The translations under genes were made by a program, and so were the position numbers. A stretch of DNA of 31,439 nucleotides from assembly GCA_035633415.1 (NCBI GenBank), contig DASQEZ010000216.1, positions 1-31,439 of the forward strand, read 5' to 3'. A model generated the notes under the pieces. That model made no database searches. It saw only the letters and a list, made by a program, of their open reading frames with translations, and was not told where the DNA came from. Shown in pieces: positions 1-7,184 of this stretch (positions within the stretch are counted from its first letter, which is position 1; every line of letters starts with the position of its first letter). The DNA is from Fodinibacter sp035633415. GTDB lineage: Bacteria; Actinomycetota; Actinomycetes; Actinomycetales; Dermatophilaceae.

Positions 1-358
1 CCGCGACGAGCCGGGGGAGGTCGCGCACGTCGTGTTGACCGTCGCCGTCGACCTGGACCACGTGGTCGTAGCCGTGGCGCAGTGCGTAGGTGTACCCCGT
101 GCGCATCGCCCCGCCGACCCCGAGGGTGAACGGCAGGGTGAGCACGACGGCCCCGGCCGCGGTGGCCGCGGCGGCGGTGGCGTCGCCGGAATGGTCGTCG
201 ACGACGACGACGTCGGCGCCGGGAACGTGGGTGTGCACGGCGGACACGACCTGGCCGACGCTGGCCGCCTCGTTGAGCGCGGGGACCACGACGAGCAGTC
301 GACCCCCGGCGCCGGAGCCGACGTGGCCGGCCGGCGCCGCGTCGGGTGCAGCATCCAT
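1..358 (-). CDS. Family 2 glycosyltransferase, N-terminal part (truncated by window edge)
   Basis: Reading the minus strand from an ATG at 358 gives an open frame to the window edge. It encodes about 119 residues that begin MDAAPDAAPAGHVGSGAG and continue with LLVVVPALNEAASVGQVV, VVVVDDHSGDAT, the glycine-rich FTLGVGGAMRTGY and finally VQVDGDGQHD. These are the classical GT-A elements of GT2 enzymes: nucleotide-binding start, first acidic motif and the DxD-like DGDGQHD metal site, close to DPM1-like polyprenol-phosphate sugar synthases and other processive GT2 members. A GGAAAGG Shine-Dalgarno lies 7 bases before the ATG. The gene diverges from a cluster of lipid-sugar-dependent membrane mannosyltransferases, so making the polyprenol-linked donor or initiating the glycan is plausible inference. 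The C-terminal half is outside the window, so acceptor specificity and any membrane anchor cannot be judged. Confidence 0.88.
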   Translation of the reverse strand, partial: MDAAPDAAPAGHVGSGAGGRLLVVVPALNEAASVGQVVSAVHTHVPGADVVVVDDHSGDATAAAATAAGAVVLTLPFTLGVGGAMRTGYTYALRHGYDHVVQVDGDGQHDVRDLPRLVA

Positions 359-378
359 GGGTACCCCTTTCCGTGACG

Positions 379-384
379 ATTGTG
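379..384 (-). promoter_or_regulatory. Possible -10 box for the GT2 gene
   Basis: On the minus strand the hexamer CACAAT (384 to 379) lies about 20 bases before the ATG at 358, leaving room for a short leader that contains the GGAAAGG ribosome site. No convincing -35 is visible. Low-confidence call based on position only. Confidence 0.3.
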
Positions 385-454
385 CCCGGTGGTGCCCGTG
401 ATGCGCGCACGATCGGGGATTGTCGAACGGCCCGGACGGCCACGGAACTGCCGG

Positions 455-460
455 TACGGT
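455..460 (+). promoter_or_regulatory. Candidate leaderless promoter (-10 TACGGT)
   Basis: TACGGT fits the actinobacterial TANNNT -10 form. It is followed by 7 bases and then GTG-ATG at 468-473. There is no purine-rich ribosome site before that GTG, so the transcript may begin at the start codon itself. No good -35 is visible 17-18 bases upstream. Confidence 0.45.
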
Positions 461-467
461 GTGCCGC

Positions 468-1718
468 GTGATGACGGGGGTGCTCTCGACCGCCCCGCCC
501 GGGGCGACGGCCACCGGGCGGCCGAGCGAGCGACGTCTGGTGCGGTGGGGCCTTCCCGCCGCGATCTTCCTGCTCTCGCGGGTGGTCGACACCCTGCTGT
601 TGGTGGCCGGCGCCCGTCGTCAGGTCCAGCTCACCGCCGACAACTTCTCGTTCTTCATGGCCCGCGACTTCCCGGCGGTCCCCGGGTACCTCGACGTGAT
701 CACCACGTGGGACGGCCAGTACTACCGCTATCTCGCCGAGAGCGGCTACGGCTCCGGTGGGGCGGGCGACCCCCAGTTCGCCTCGCAGCAGCTCGCGTGG
801 GCCTTCCCCCCGGGCTTCCCGCTGACGGTGCGCGGCCTGATGTCGATGACCGGCGCGCCGTTCGCCGTCGTCGCGACCGTCCTCAACGTGGTGCTCGGCG
901 TCGTCGCCATGGTGCTGCTCTACGACCTGGTGCGCCGCCACGCCGACCGATACCTCGCCGTGGCCGTCGTGGCGACGACCAGCCTGTTCGTCAGCGCTCC
1001 GCTGCTCCAGACCGCCTACTCCGAGAGCCTGGCGCTGCTCCTGCTGGTCCTCGCACTGCGAGACATCGGCTCCGGCCGGTGGGTGCGCGCGACGGTGTGG
1101 ACCCTGCTGCTCAGCCTGGTGCGGATCGTCACGCCACCGCTGGCCGTCGTCGTGGCCGTCGTGCTCTGGCAGCGGCGTCGGCAGGGCCAGGGCCCGAGCC
1201 GGCGCGACCTGCTCGGCGGTGGGGTCGTGGTGCTGACGTCGGTCGTCGGGGCCATCCTGTGGACCGTTCTCGCCTCCGCGCTGCCCCGCTCGGGCGGCGT
1301 CGCACCGGATGCCGCGGGCGAGCGTACCTCGGCGCTGACCGCCATCACGGTGCGGTGGGTCGCGGAGGCCGGGGGCTACTGGGGGCCGGGCGGTGCGGTC
1401 TTCATGGCCCTGCTCGTCCTCGTCGTCGTCCTGCTCCCGCTGACCCGCACCGGCAAGGCGCTCGGGCCGGAGCTGTCGACCTGGCTGTGGGCGTACCCGC
1501 TCTTCCTGTTCGCCGTGACCATCATCCAGCCCGGCATGCTGCGCTACCTGCTCCTGGCGCCCGGCATCCTCGTGCCGCTGCTGGGCCCGTTCCGGAACCT
1601 GCGGGTGGGCAGGTGGGTGGCCCTGGGGGTGCTGCTCGCCCTGCTCGTGCTGGCCCAGCGCTGGTTCGTGAACGAGCTGCTCGTCATCGACTCGCTCGGG
1701 CAGAGGTTCGGGCCGTGA
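468..1718 (+). CDS. PIG-V-like polytopic mannosyltransferase (GT-C fold)
   Basis: About 416 residues, predominantly hydrophobic, with roughly ten membrane segments. After the first segment (around residues 24-46) an outside loop carries the signature TTWDGQYYRYLAESGY. It matches the W-D-G-x-x-Y motif of PIG-V/GT-C mannosyltransferases, whose loop aspartate is catalytic. Further on, FPPGFPL resembles the family's proline-rich loop. Such enzymes transfer mannose from polyprenol-phosphate mannose to an extracytoplasmic acceptor. An in-frame upstream start at 420 exists, but GTG 468 fits the promoter and has no ribosome site, so it is preferred; ATG 471 is also possible. The stop overlaps the GTG of the next gene as GTGA, so translation is probably coupled. 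The specific acceptor (lipoglycan, protein or polysaccharide) cannot be read from sequence. Confidence 0.75.
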   Translation: MMTGVLSTAPPGATATGRPSERRLVRWGLPAAIFLLSRVVDTLLLVAGARRQVQLTADNFSFFMARDFPAVPGYLDVITTWDGQYYRYLAESGYGSGGAGDPQFASQQLAWAFPPGFPLTVRGLMSMTGAPFAVVATVLNVVLGVVAMVLLYDLVRRHADRYLAVAVVATTSLFVSAPLLQTAYSESLALLLLVLALRDIGSGRWVRATVWTLLLSLVRIVTPPLAVVVAVVLWQRRRQGQGPSRRDLLGGGVVVLTSVVGAILWTVLASALPRSGGVAPDAAGERTSALTAITVRWVAEAGGYWGPGGAVFMALLVLVVVLLPLTRTGKALGPELSTWLWAYPLFLFAVTIIQPGMLRYLLLAPGILVPLLGPFRNLRVGRWVALGVLLALLVLAQRWFVNELLVIDSLGQRFGP

Positions 1719-3028
1719 CCCCCGACGTGACCCCCGAGCCCACCACCACCGCGGGCGGTGCCGCGGCCGGCATCCGCCCGGCTCGTCGTGGCTGGGGCAG
1801 GGTCGACCGGTACCTGACCGCCGACCGGCTCGTCGTCTACCCGGCCGTCGTCGTCGCGCTGTTCGTGGTCGTCTGGCTGCTGTCGCTGGCGGTCACCGTG
1901 CCGCTGCCCGACTTCCTCGCCCGGTGGACCGCCGGGCGACTGGTGCTCGACGGCCGGGCGGACGTCCTCTACGACCCCGGGGTGCAGTCCGGCCTGCAGC
2001 AGGCACTGGGCGCCGACACCCTGTCGTGGTTCGTGTCCCCGCCGTTCGTGGCGGTGCTGCTGGTCCCGTTCGGCGCCCTGCCCTACGGGCTCGCCGCCCT
2101 CGCCTGGACGCTGCTCAGCCTGGGTCTGCTCTGGGTCTCGGTGCGGGCCCTTCCCGACCTCCACCCGGCGTTCACCGCCCTGCGGGGTTGGCGCGCCCTG
2201 CTGCTGGCGGGGTCCTGCCAGGCCGTCCTGGAGCTGGTCGGAGCCGGGCAGGACAGCGCCGTCGTGCTCGCGGCGCTCGTGCTCGGCGCTCGTCTGCTCG
2301 CATCCGGCTCGGACCTGGCGGGCGGGATGGTGCTGGCCGTCTCGCTCGTGAAGCCCCAGCTCGCCTGGCTGGTTCCCGTGGTCCTCCTGCTGAGGGGTCG
2401 GTGGCGTGCCCTGAGCGGGATGGTGGCCGGTGGCCTCGTGCTCGTGGGTGCCTCGCTCGTGGTGCTCGGGGCCGGCCCCTGGGCCGACTGGGTCGAGGCG
2501 GTCACCTCACCGCTCTACCGCGACGAGGTGGTCTCGGGGCAGACGGCCAAGACCACCTCGATCAGCGGCCTGCTCGAGCACCTGGTGCCGGGCTCGGGCC
2601 CGGTCGCGACGCTGCTGTGGGTCGTGGCGTTCGTGGCCCTGCTCGTCGTCGCCGTGCGCAGCCGCGCCGCCCTGGACGACGTGGCCCTCCCGGTGCTCCT
2701 CGTGACCGCGGTGCCCCTGACGACCGTGCTGCTCACCCCGCACGCGATGGTCTACGACCTGGTCATCGTGATCCCGGCCGTCGTGTGGCTGCTCGCCCGG
2801 CGCCCGACCGCTCGGGTCCGGGGGCTGGCCGCCGTGGGCTACGTGCTGCTCTTCCTGGCGCCGTTGCTCCAGCTGGCCGCCCGCGCGGTGCCGGCACTCA
2901 CGGTGCTGGCGGCCCCGTGGGTCGTCGTGGTGCTGGTGCTGCTCTGGCGCGAGGTGATGGCGCCGGCGCTCGTCCACGACCCGCCGACGCCCCTCGGCTC
3001 GGTGCCACCGGGAGGGTCGCATGGCTGA
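1715..3028 (+). CDS. GT87/DUF2029-family membrane mannosyltransferase
   Basis: 437 residues starting at GTG 1715, which overlaps the previous stop by four bases. A soluble Pro/Thr/Ala-rich N-terminus (about 40 residues) precedes some ten membrane helices. The family pattern is clear: PLPDFLARWTAGRLVLDG with the catalytic-loop aspartate, then VLYDPGVQSGLQQALG, then SWFVSPPFVAVLLVPFGALP. This matches the 'DF..YW.AG.A.L.G...LYD...YPPF...L..P...LP' layout of GT87 polyprenol-phosphate-mannose-dependent alpha-mannosyltransferases. A VKPQLAWLVPVVLLLRGRW segment is also typical. It is the middle gene of a three-gene operon and ends inside the next gene. The same frame is open from 380, but that extension is chance GC-rich read-through of the upstream gene. 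Substrate unknown. Confidence 0.8.
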   Translation: MTPDVTPEPTTTAGGAAAGIRPARRGWGRVDRYLTADRLVVYPAVVVALFVVVWLLSLAVTVPLPDFLARWTAGRLVLDGRADVLYDPGVQSGLQQALGADTLSWFVSPPFVAVLLVPFGALPYGLAALAWTLLSLGLLWVSVRALPDLHPAFTALRGWRALLLAGSCQAVLELVGAGQDSAVVLAALVLGARLLASGSDLAGGMVLAVSLVKPQLAWLVPVVLLLRGRWRALSGMVAGGLVLVGASLVVLGAGPWADWVEAVTSPLYRDEVVSGQTAKTTSISGLLEHLVPGSGPVATLLWVVAFVALLVVAVRSRAALDDVALPVLLVTAVPLTTVLLTPHAMVYDLVIVIPAVVWLLARRPTARVRGLAAVGYVLLFLAPLLQLAARAVPALTVLAAPWVVVVLVLLWREVMAPALVHDPPTPLGSVPPGGSHG

Positions 3029-4232
3029 GCGTGCTGACGCCACCGCGCCGGCGACCCCCCGCGCGGTGGACCGGCCGTCGGGCCGGCCCAGCCCGGCGTG
3101 GGTGCTCGCCGTGCTGCTGGGGGCCGCGATGGTCTGGATGACGTGGCACTCGATCCGCAAGGGGATCTGGGTCGACCTCGACGTCTACGTGGCAGGCGGG
3201 CGGGCCGTGCTCGACCGGTCGGACCTGTACGCCGTCTCGGTGCACGACCTGCCGTTCACCTACCCGCCCTTCGCCGCGGTGCTCTTCGCCCCGCTCGCCC
3301 TGCTTCCCGACGTGGTGGCCAGGGTGGTGCTGACTCTGGTGTCCCTGGCGGCCCTGGCGACCGTCGTGGAGGTGCTCCGCCGCCGGTTGGCCCTCACCCC
3401 GCTCCAGGTGGTCCCGACGGTGCTGGTCGTGCTGGCCCTGGAACCGCTGCTGCGCACCCTGCTCCTGGGCCAGGTCAACGCCGTCCTGATCGCCCTGGTC
3501 GTGCTCGACTGCTTCGTCGTCCCCGAGCGGCACCGCGGCTGGTTGATCGGTGTCGCAGCCGGCATCAAGCTGACGCCGGCGATCTTCGTCGTCTGGCTGC
3601 TGCTGCGGCGGGAGTGGGGGGCGGCGCTGCGCGCCGCGGCCGCCGGCCTCGTCACCGTCGGCGTCGGGCTGGTCGTGGCTCCGTCGTCCTCGTGGTTCTA
3701 CTGGAGCGGCGGGTTCGGGGACCTCGGACGCTTCGGTGCCGCCGCGGTGCTCGGCACCGACAACCAGAGCCTGTCCGCGGTCGTCGCCCGGCTGGCCGGC
3801 CTGACCTCGGTGCCGGCGGCGCTCGTGCTCGCCTGCGGCCTCGTGGCGGTCGGGCTGGGGTCCTGGGTCGCGGCCCGGTGCCTGCGCCGCGGCGACGACG
3901 TCGGGGCGCTGCTCGCCGTGGCCCTGGGCGGACTGCTCGCGTCACCGGTCTCGTGGAGCCACCACTGGCTGTGGGTGGCGCCGCTGCTCCTCTGGGCGGT
4001 GGCCGCGCGTCGGATCGCCTGGGCCGTCGTGCTGGCGGTGGTGTGCTGGCTCGGGCCCTTCTGGGCCGTCTACCGCGAGGTCCCGGATGCCGCGCCCTAC
4101 CCTGCCGCCGACCGCGCGGTCGCCGCGGCCTACGTCGTGGTCGGCCTGGTCACCCTCGCCGTGCTCGCGCGCGGGCCGTCGGGCGGGCCACCCCGGGAGC
4201 CTCAGCCCTCGGCGGCCACGAGCAGCGTGTAG
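3021..4232 (+). CDS. GT87/DUF2029-family alpha-mannosyltransferase (PimE/MptC-like class)
   Basis: 403 residues, about ten membrane helices. The first outside loop reads DLDVYVAGGRAVLDRSDLYA, and the family's YPP motif is intact in FTYPPFAAVLFAPLALLP. Later GQVNAVLIALVVLDC, GIKLTPAIFVVWLLLRREW, GTDNQSLSAVVARL and SWSHHWLWVAPLL are hallmarks of GT87 enzymes such as mycobacterial PimE and MptC, which add alpha-1,2-linked mannose from polyprenol-phosphate mannose. The ATG at 3021 lies 8 bases inside the upstream gene, with a GGGAGG ribosome site at about 3010. It is more canonical than the preceding gene (YPPF against SPPF). Its last 31 bases overlap the convergent membrane-protein gene on the other strand. 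Exact acceptor unknown. Confidence 0.82.
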   Translation: MAERADATAPATPRAVDRPSGRPSPAWVLAVLLGAAMVWMTWHSIRKGIWVDLDVYVAGGRAVLDRSDLYAVSVHDLPFTYPPFAAVLFAPLALLPDVVARVVLTLVSLAALATVVEVLRRRLALTPLQVVPTVLVVLALEPLLRTLLLGQVNAVLIALVVLDCFVVPERHRGWLIGVAAGIKLTPAIFVVWLLLRREWGAALRAAAAGLVTVGVGLVVAPSSSWFYWSGGFGDLGRFGAAAVLGTDNQSLSAVVARLAGLTSVPAALVLACGLVAVGLGSWVAARCLRRGDDVGALLAVALGGLLASPVSWSHHWLWVAPLLLWAVAARRIAWAVVLAVVCWLGPFWAVYREVPDAAPYPAADRAVAAAYVVVGLVTLAVLARGPSGGPPREPQPSAATSSV

Positions 4233-5620
4233 CCGTCGGCCTGCTCCACGACCCGCCAGCCCAGCTCCTCCTGGAGCGCGGTCGCGAGCACCGCCCCTTC
4301 CGGCACGATCGCGGCGGTCGCGCCGGTGCGCTCGACGAACGCGGGCCAGTCACCCGCTGCGCCCCGGGCCCGGATGTACTCCTCGATGTACGGGATGTCG
4401 AAGAGGTAGGTGCGGGTGTCGATGACCGGGGAGACCCGCGGGTGCTCGAGCAGCAGCCAGCCGCCGAGGGCGTCGTCGTTGAGCACCACCGTGCCCTCGG
4501 GGAGCCGGTCCACCGCCGCTCCGAGCGCGAGCGGCACGCCTGCGGGTCGCGCGGCGACGGTCGGGGCGAGGAACGCCGCCAGGGTGATGGCGACGACCAC
4601 GGATGCCGGCACCAGCCAGCGCTCCAGCCGCGCCGCAGCGCGGTCGACGGGGGGAGCGAGCAGGCCCTCCAGCGCGCCCGCCGCGAGGGGCGCGACGATC
4701 ACCGCGCCGAGCGCGACCGTGCGGGCGTAGAGCAGGGTCCAGCCCAGCGCCATCCCCCAGAGCAGCACGTCGGCCCAGGGGACCCGCCGACCGCTGCGCG
4801 ACCACCCGACGACCGTCACCGCCAGCAGGGCGACCGTGGCGGCGACGTAGGGCTCGTGGATGTCCGGAGGGCGCCACTCGGTCACGAAGCGCGCGTAGGC
4901 GTTGACCGTGAAGGGGAGGGTGAGCAGCCGGGGCCCCACCGGGGTCAGGGCCGCGACGGCCACGCTCAGCAGGGGGACGGCGAGCAGGCGCAGCAGCTCG
5001 GCCCGCGGCCGGGCGCGGTCCAGGGCCAGCCCGAGCACCACCACGAGACCGACGAGGGGTCCGAGGAACCACAGGCCGTGGCAGCTCGCCCACACCCACG
5101 ACAGGCCGATCAGCCACCACGGGACCCGTCCGCTCGTGCGGGCGACCCGCAGCCAGACGAACAGGGTGACGGCGAGGAGCACGAACGAGATCGTCTGGGG
5201 GCGGACCCCCTGGCTGGCGAAGGTGCCGATCCACGCCGAGACGGCGACGAACCCGGCCACCAGCACCCCGGAGCGCGCCCTCGCCAGCGTGTACAGGGCC
5301 GCGAAGAGCAGCACCCCCAGCGAGGCGTAGAACCACGACAGCGCGGCGTAGCCACCCACGGCGTGCAGCCCGGCCATGGCGAGGTCGCTGAGCCAGTCCA
5401 GCTGCACCCAGGTGTTCGTGCTGAACTTCCCGAAGGGGTCGTCGACCACGACGTCGTGCGCCCGCCACGCGTTCTGGCCGGACAGCACGTGCCAGTAGGC
5501 GTCCGGGTCCTCGACCGGGATCAGCCGGAGCCGCAGGATCACGAACGGCATCGCGGCGACCGCGAGCAGGCCCACGACCGAGGCCGCTCGCGGCCGGCTC
5601 ACCTCTGACGGGGCACTCAC
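4202..5620 (-). CDS. Polytopic GT-C-like membrane protein, paralogue 1
   Basis: 472 residues from GTG 5620. I recognise the layout but not a named family. A cytoplasmic tail and first helix (about 15-33) are followed by an outside loop with VEDPDAYWHVLSGQNAW, then DDPFGKFSTNTWVQLDWLSDL. About ten helices follow, then a C-terminal soluble domain (from about residue 370) with VVLNDDALGGWLLLEHPRVSP and VIDTRTYLFD. This first-loop D-x-D-x-x-W-H and an 'N-x-x-x-G-G-x-L...DxR' tail resemble uncharacterised bacterial GT-C-type proteins. Glycosyl transfer is therefore inference. It overlaps the upstream gene by GTGA (5617-5620) and converges on the GT87 gene with a 31-base overlap. Neighbouring mannosyltransferases suggest a related pathway. 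Confidence 0.7.
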   Translation of the reverse strand: MSAPSEVSRPRAASVVGLLAVAAMPFVILRLRLIPVEDPDAYWHVLSGQNAWRAHDVVVDDPFGKFSTNTWVQLDWLSDLAMAGLHAVGGYAALSWFYASLGVLLFAALYTLARARSGVLVAGFVAVSAWIGTFASQGVRPQTISFVLLAVTLFVWLRVARTSGRVPWWLIGLSWVWASCHGLWFLGPLVGLVVVLGLALDRARPRAELLRLLAVPLLSVAVAALTPVGPRLLTLPFTVNAYARFVTEWRPPDIHEPYVAATVALLAVTVVGWSRSGRRVPWADVLLWGMALGWTLLYARTVALGAVIVAPLAAGALEGLLAPPVDRAAARLERWLVPASVVVAITLAAFLAPTVAARPAGVPLALGAAVDRLPEGTVVLNDDALGGWLLLEHPRVSPVIDTRTYLFDIPYIEEYIRARGAAGDWPAFVERTGATAAIVPEGAVLATALQEELGWRVVEQADGYTLLVAAEG

Positions 5621-7131
5621 GCCGCACGCACCCAGCCGACGACGTCACCGGAGCGGGCGACCTCGCGCCAGTCCTCGCTCGCAGCGAGCGCCGCCGCGAG
5701 GCGTGCGGGGCCGGTCTCGTCCACCCGCAGCGCGATGCAGGTGGCCTCGGTGAACGGCGGGACGTCGACCTGTTGCGATGCCAGCACCCGGGCAGCCTCC
5801 ACGTTGCGTTCTCGACCCCAGTAGTCGGCTCGAGTGTCGTACCAGACGGGGATGTCGGGGCGCACGAGCACCGCGGACGAGCCGGTCCCGGGGTCGGAGA
5901 GCAGGCGGCACCCGGCGGGGAGCCGCTCGAGCACCGCGATGTCGTCGAGGGGTCGTGCCAGGGGGAAGGTCAGCAGCACGACGCCGGGCAGGAGCACGAC
6001 CCACACGGCCAGCAGGACGGGGCGCCAGTGGCGTCCGTGCGACCAGAACCGCACCCGGGCACTGCGGAAGGCGCCCCGGGGTTCGGCCTCGTCGGCCCGA
6101 CGGGCGACCGCGTCGGCGGCGAAGGTGACCGCGAGCGCCGCCGCGGGTACCAGCGCGAAGGCCGCGACGCCGATGAAGCGCACCGCGCTGAACCCGCCGA
6201 GGGCAGCGGGCAGGGCCAGGGTGGTCAGGGCGGCCATCAGGCCGAGCCGGCCGGATTCGCGACCGGAGCGCCACTGCCGCACGCACCAGGCGAGCGAGGC
6301 CAGCGCCCCGGCGATGGCGAGGAGCCCCATCACGCCCCAGCGGGCGACCATCTGCGGGGTGAGCATGCCGAACCACTCCGTGATCAGGTTCTGGCACGCC
6401 TGGCGCACCGCGTCGCTCAGGGCCACGGCCTGGGTTCCGTACGGCCCCAGGAGGATTCCCGCGCCTGCGCCCACCAGGACCGCCACGGTGAGGGTCGCCC
6501 GGCGCACGGTGTCGAGACCCGGGGCGAGCCACCACAGCACCGAACAGGCCACGGCGGTGGCGGGTCCGAGGGCGAGCCACGACAGGTGCAGCCACATGCC
6601 CAGGGTCGCGACGCACGTGGCGACCACTGCGACGCCGGCGGCCCCGACGAGGGCCGGGGTGGACGCGCCGCGATCGCGCCATCGATCCGCCCCGGCGAGG
6701 GCGAGGAAGGCAAGGGCGAGGGCCGGCACCGTCGCGCGGGGCGAGAGGAAGGGCAGGGCCAGGAGCAGGATGGGCACGCTCGCGGCCAGCGTCGGCAGCG
6801 GGCGGGCGCCGAGGCGGCGGGCGAGGAGCACCATCGAGGCCAGGAGGGTGGAGATGGCGAGGAACCCGACGAGGAAGATCCCGACGAACCCGGCCGCACG
6901 GTAGCCGGCGCCGAGCACCAGGTTCCACAGGGGGGAGGTCCACGTCACCACGCCGTCGACGGGCGCCCAGCTCCACGTGTCAGGTCGTCGCAGGGCGGCA
7001 CCGGCCAGCCACTCGGTGCCCACCTTGGCCTGCCAGTAGGGGTCTCGTTCCTCCACGGACCCGGCACGCACCAGGGCGAGGGAGCCGAGCCACAGGTACA
7101 CGATCACCCAGTCCCGCCGCCCCGACCTCAC
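5617..7131 (-). CDS. Polytopic GT-C-like membrane protein, paralogue 2
   Basis: 504 residues from GTG 7131. The plan is the same as its downstream partner: first helix at about 9-23, a loop with EERDPYWQAKVGTEWLAG (D30, W33), then DTWSWAPVDGVVTWTSPLWN, about ten helices and a soluble tail beginning near residue 390. The tail contains RLLSDPGTGSSAVLVRPDIP and a VWYDTRADYW segment that parallels the VIDTRTYLFD segment of paralogue 1. The aspartate plus tryptophan in the first outside loop fits a GT-C glycosyltransferase active-site loop, but no substrate can be named. The start lies 6 bases after a CATAAT box, suggesting a leaderless message. It is the first gene of a two-gene minus-strand operon, divergent from paralogue 3. 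Confidence 0.68.
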   Translation of the reverse strand: MRSGRRDWVIVYLWLGSLALVRAGSVEERDPYWQAKVGTEWLAGAALRRPDTWSWAPVDGVVTWTSPLWNLVLGAGYRAAGFVGIFLVGFLAISTLLASMVLLARRLGARPLPTLAASVPILLLALPFLSPRATVPALALAFLALAGADRWRDRGASTPALVGAAGVAVVATCVATLGMWLHLSWLALGPATAVACSVLWWLAPGLDTVRRATLTVAVLVGAGAGILLGPYGTQAVALSDAVRQACQNLITEWFGMLTPQMVARWGVMGLLAIAGALASLAWCVRQWRSGRESGRLGLMAALTTLALPAALGGFSAVRFIGVAAFALVPAAALAVTFAADAVARRADEAEPRGAFRSARVRFWSHGRHWRPVLLAVWVVLLPGVVLLTFPLARPLDDIAVLERLPAGCRLLSDPGTGSSAVLVRPDIPVWYDTRADYWGRERNVEAARVLASQQVDVPPFTEATCIALRVDETGPARLAAALAASEDWREVARSGDVVGWVRAA

Positions 7132-7137
7132 CCGTGG

Positions 7138-7143
7138 ATTATG
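7138..7143 (-). promoter_or_regulatory. Candidate leaderless promoter (-10 CATAAT)
   Basis: On the minus strand CATAAT occupies 7143-7138 and is followed by 6 bases before the GTG at 7131-7129. With a -10 box spanning -12 to -7, the first transcribed base would be the G of the start codon. It is one of the most AT-rich spots in the region. The -35 is not recognisable. Confidence 0.5.
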
Positions 7144-7154
7144 GTCGAGCCACC

Positions 7155-7160
7155 TACCGT
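7155..7160 (+). promoter_or_regulatory. Candidate -10 box (TACCGT) for paralogue 3
   Basis: TACCGT in the 53-base divergent gap fits TANNNT. It would start a transcript near 7167, giving a short leader that includes the GAGGA ribosome site at 7174-7178 before GTG 7185. Confidence 0.4.
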
Positions 7161-7184
7161 GCGAGCCGATTTCGAGGATGTGGC

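Noticed and set aside
380..1714. N-terminal extension of the second mannosyltransferase frame to 380
   Set aside because: This stretch reads Arg/Pro/Gly-rich sequence without hydrophobic segments and overlaps the PIG-V-like gene; the coupled GTG at 1715 is the natural start.
3098..5608. 836-residue plus-strand frame across the GT87 gene and the convergent membrane gene
   Set aside because: It crosses two real genes on opposite strands and has shadow composition throughout.
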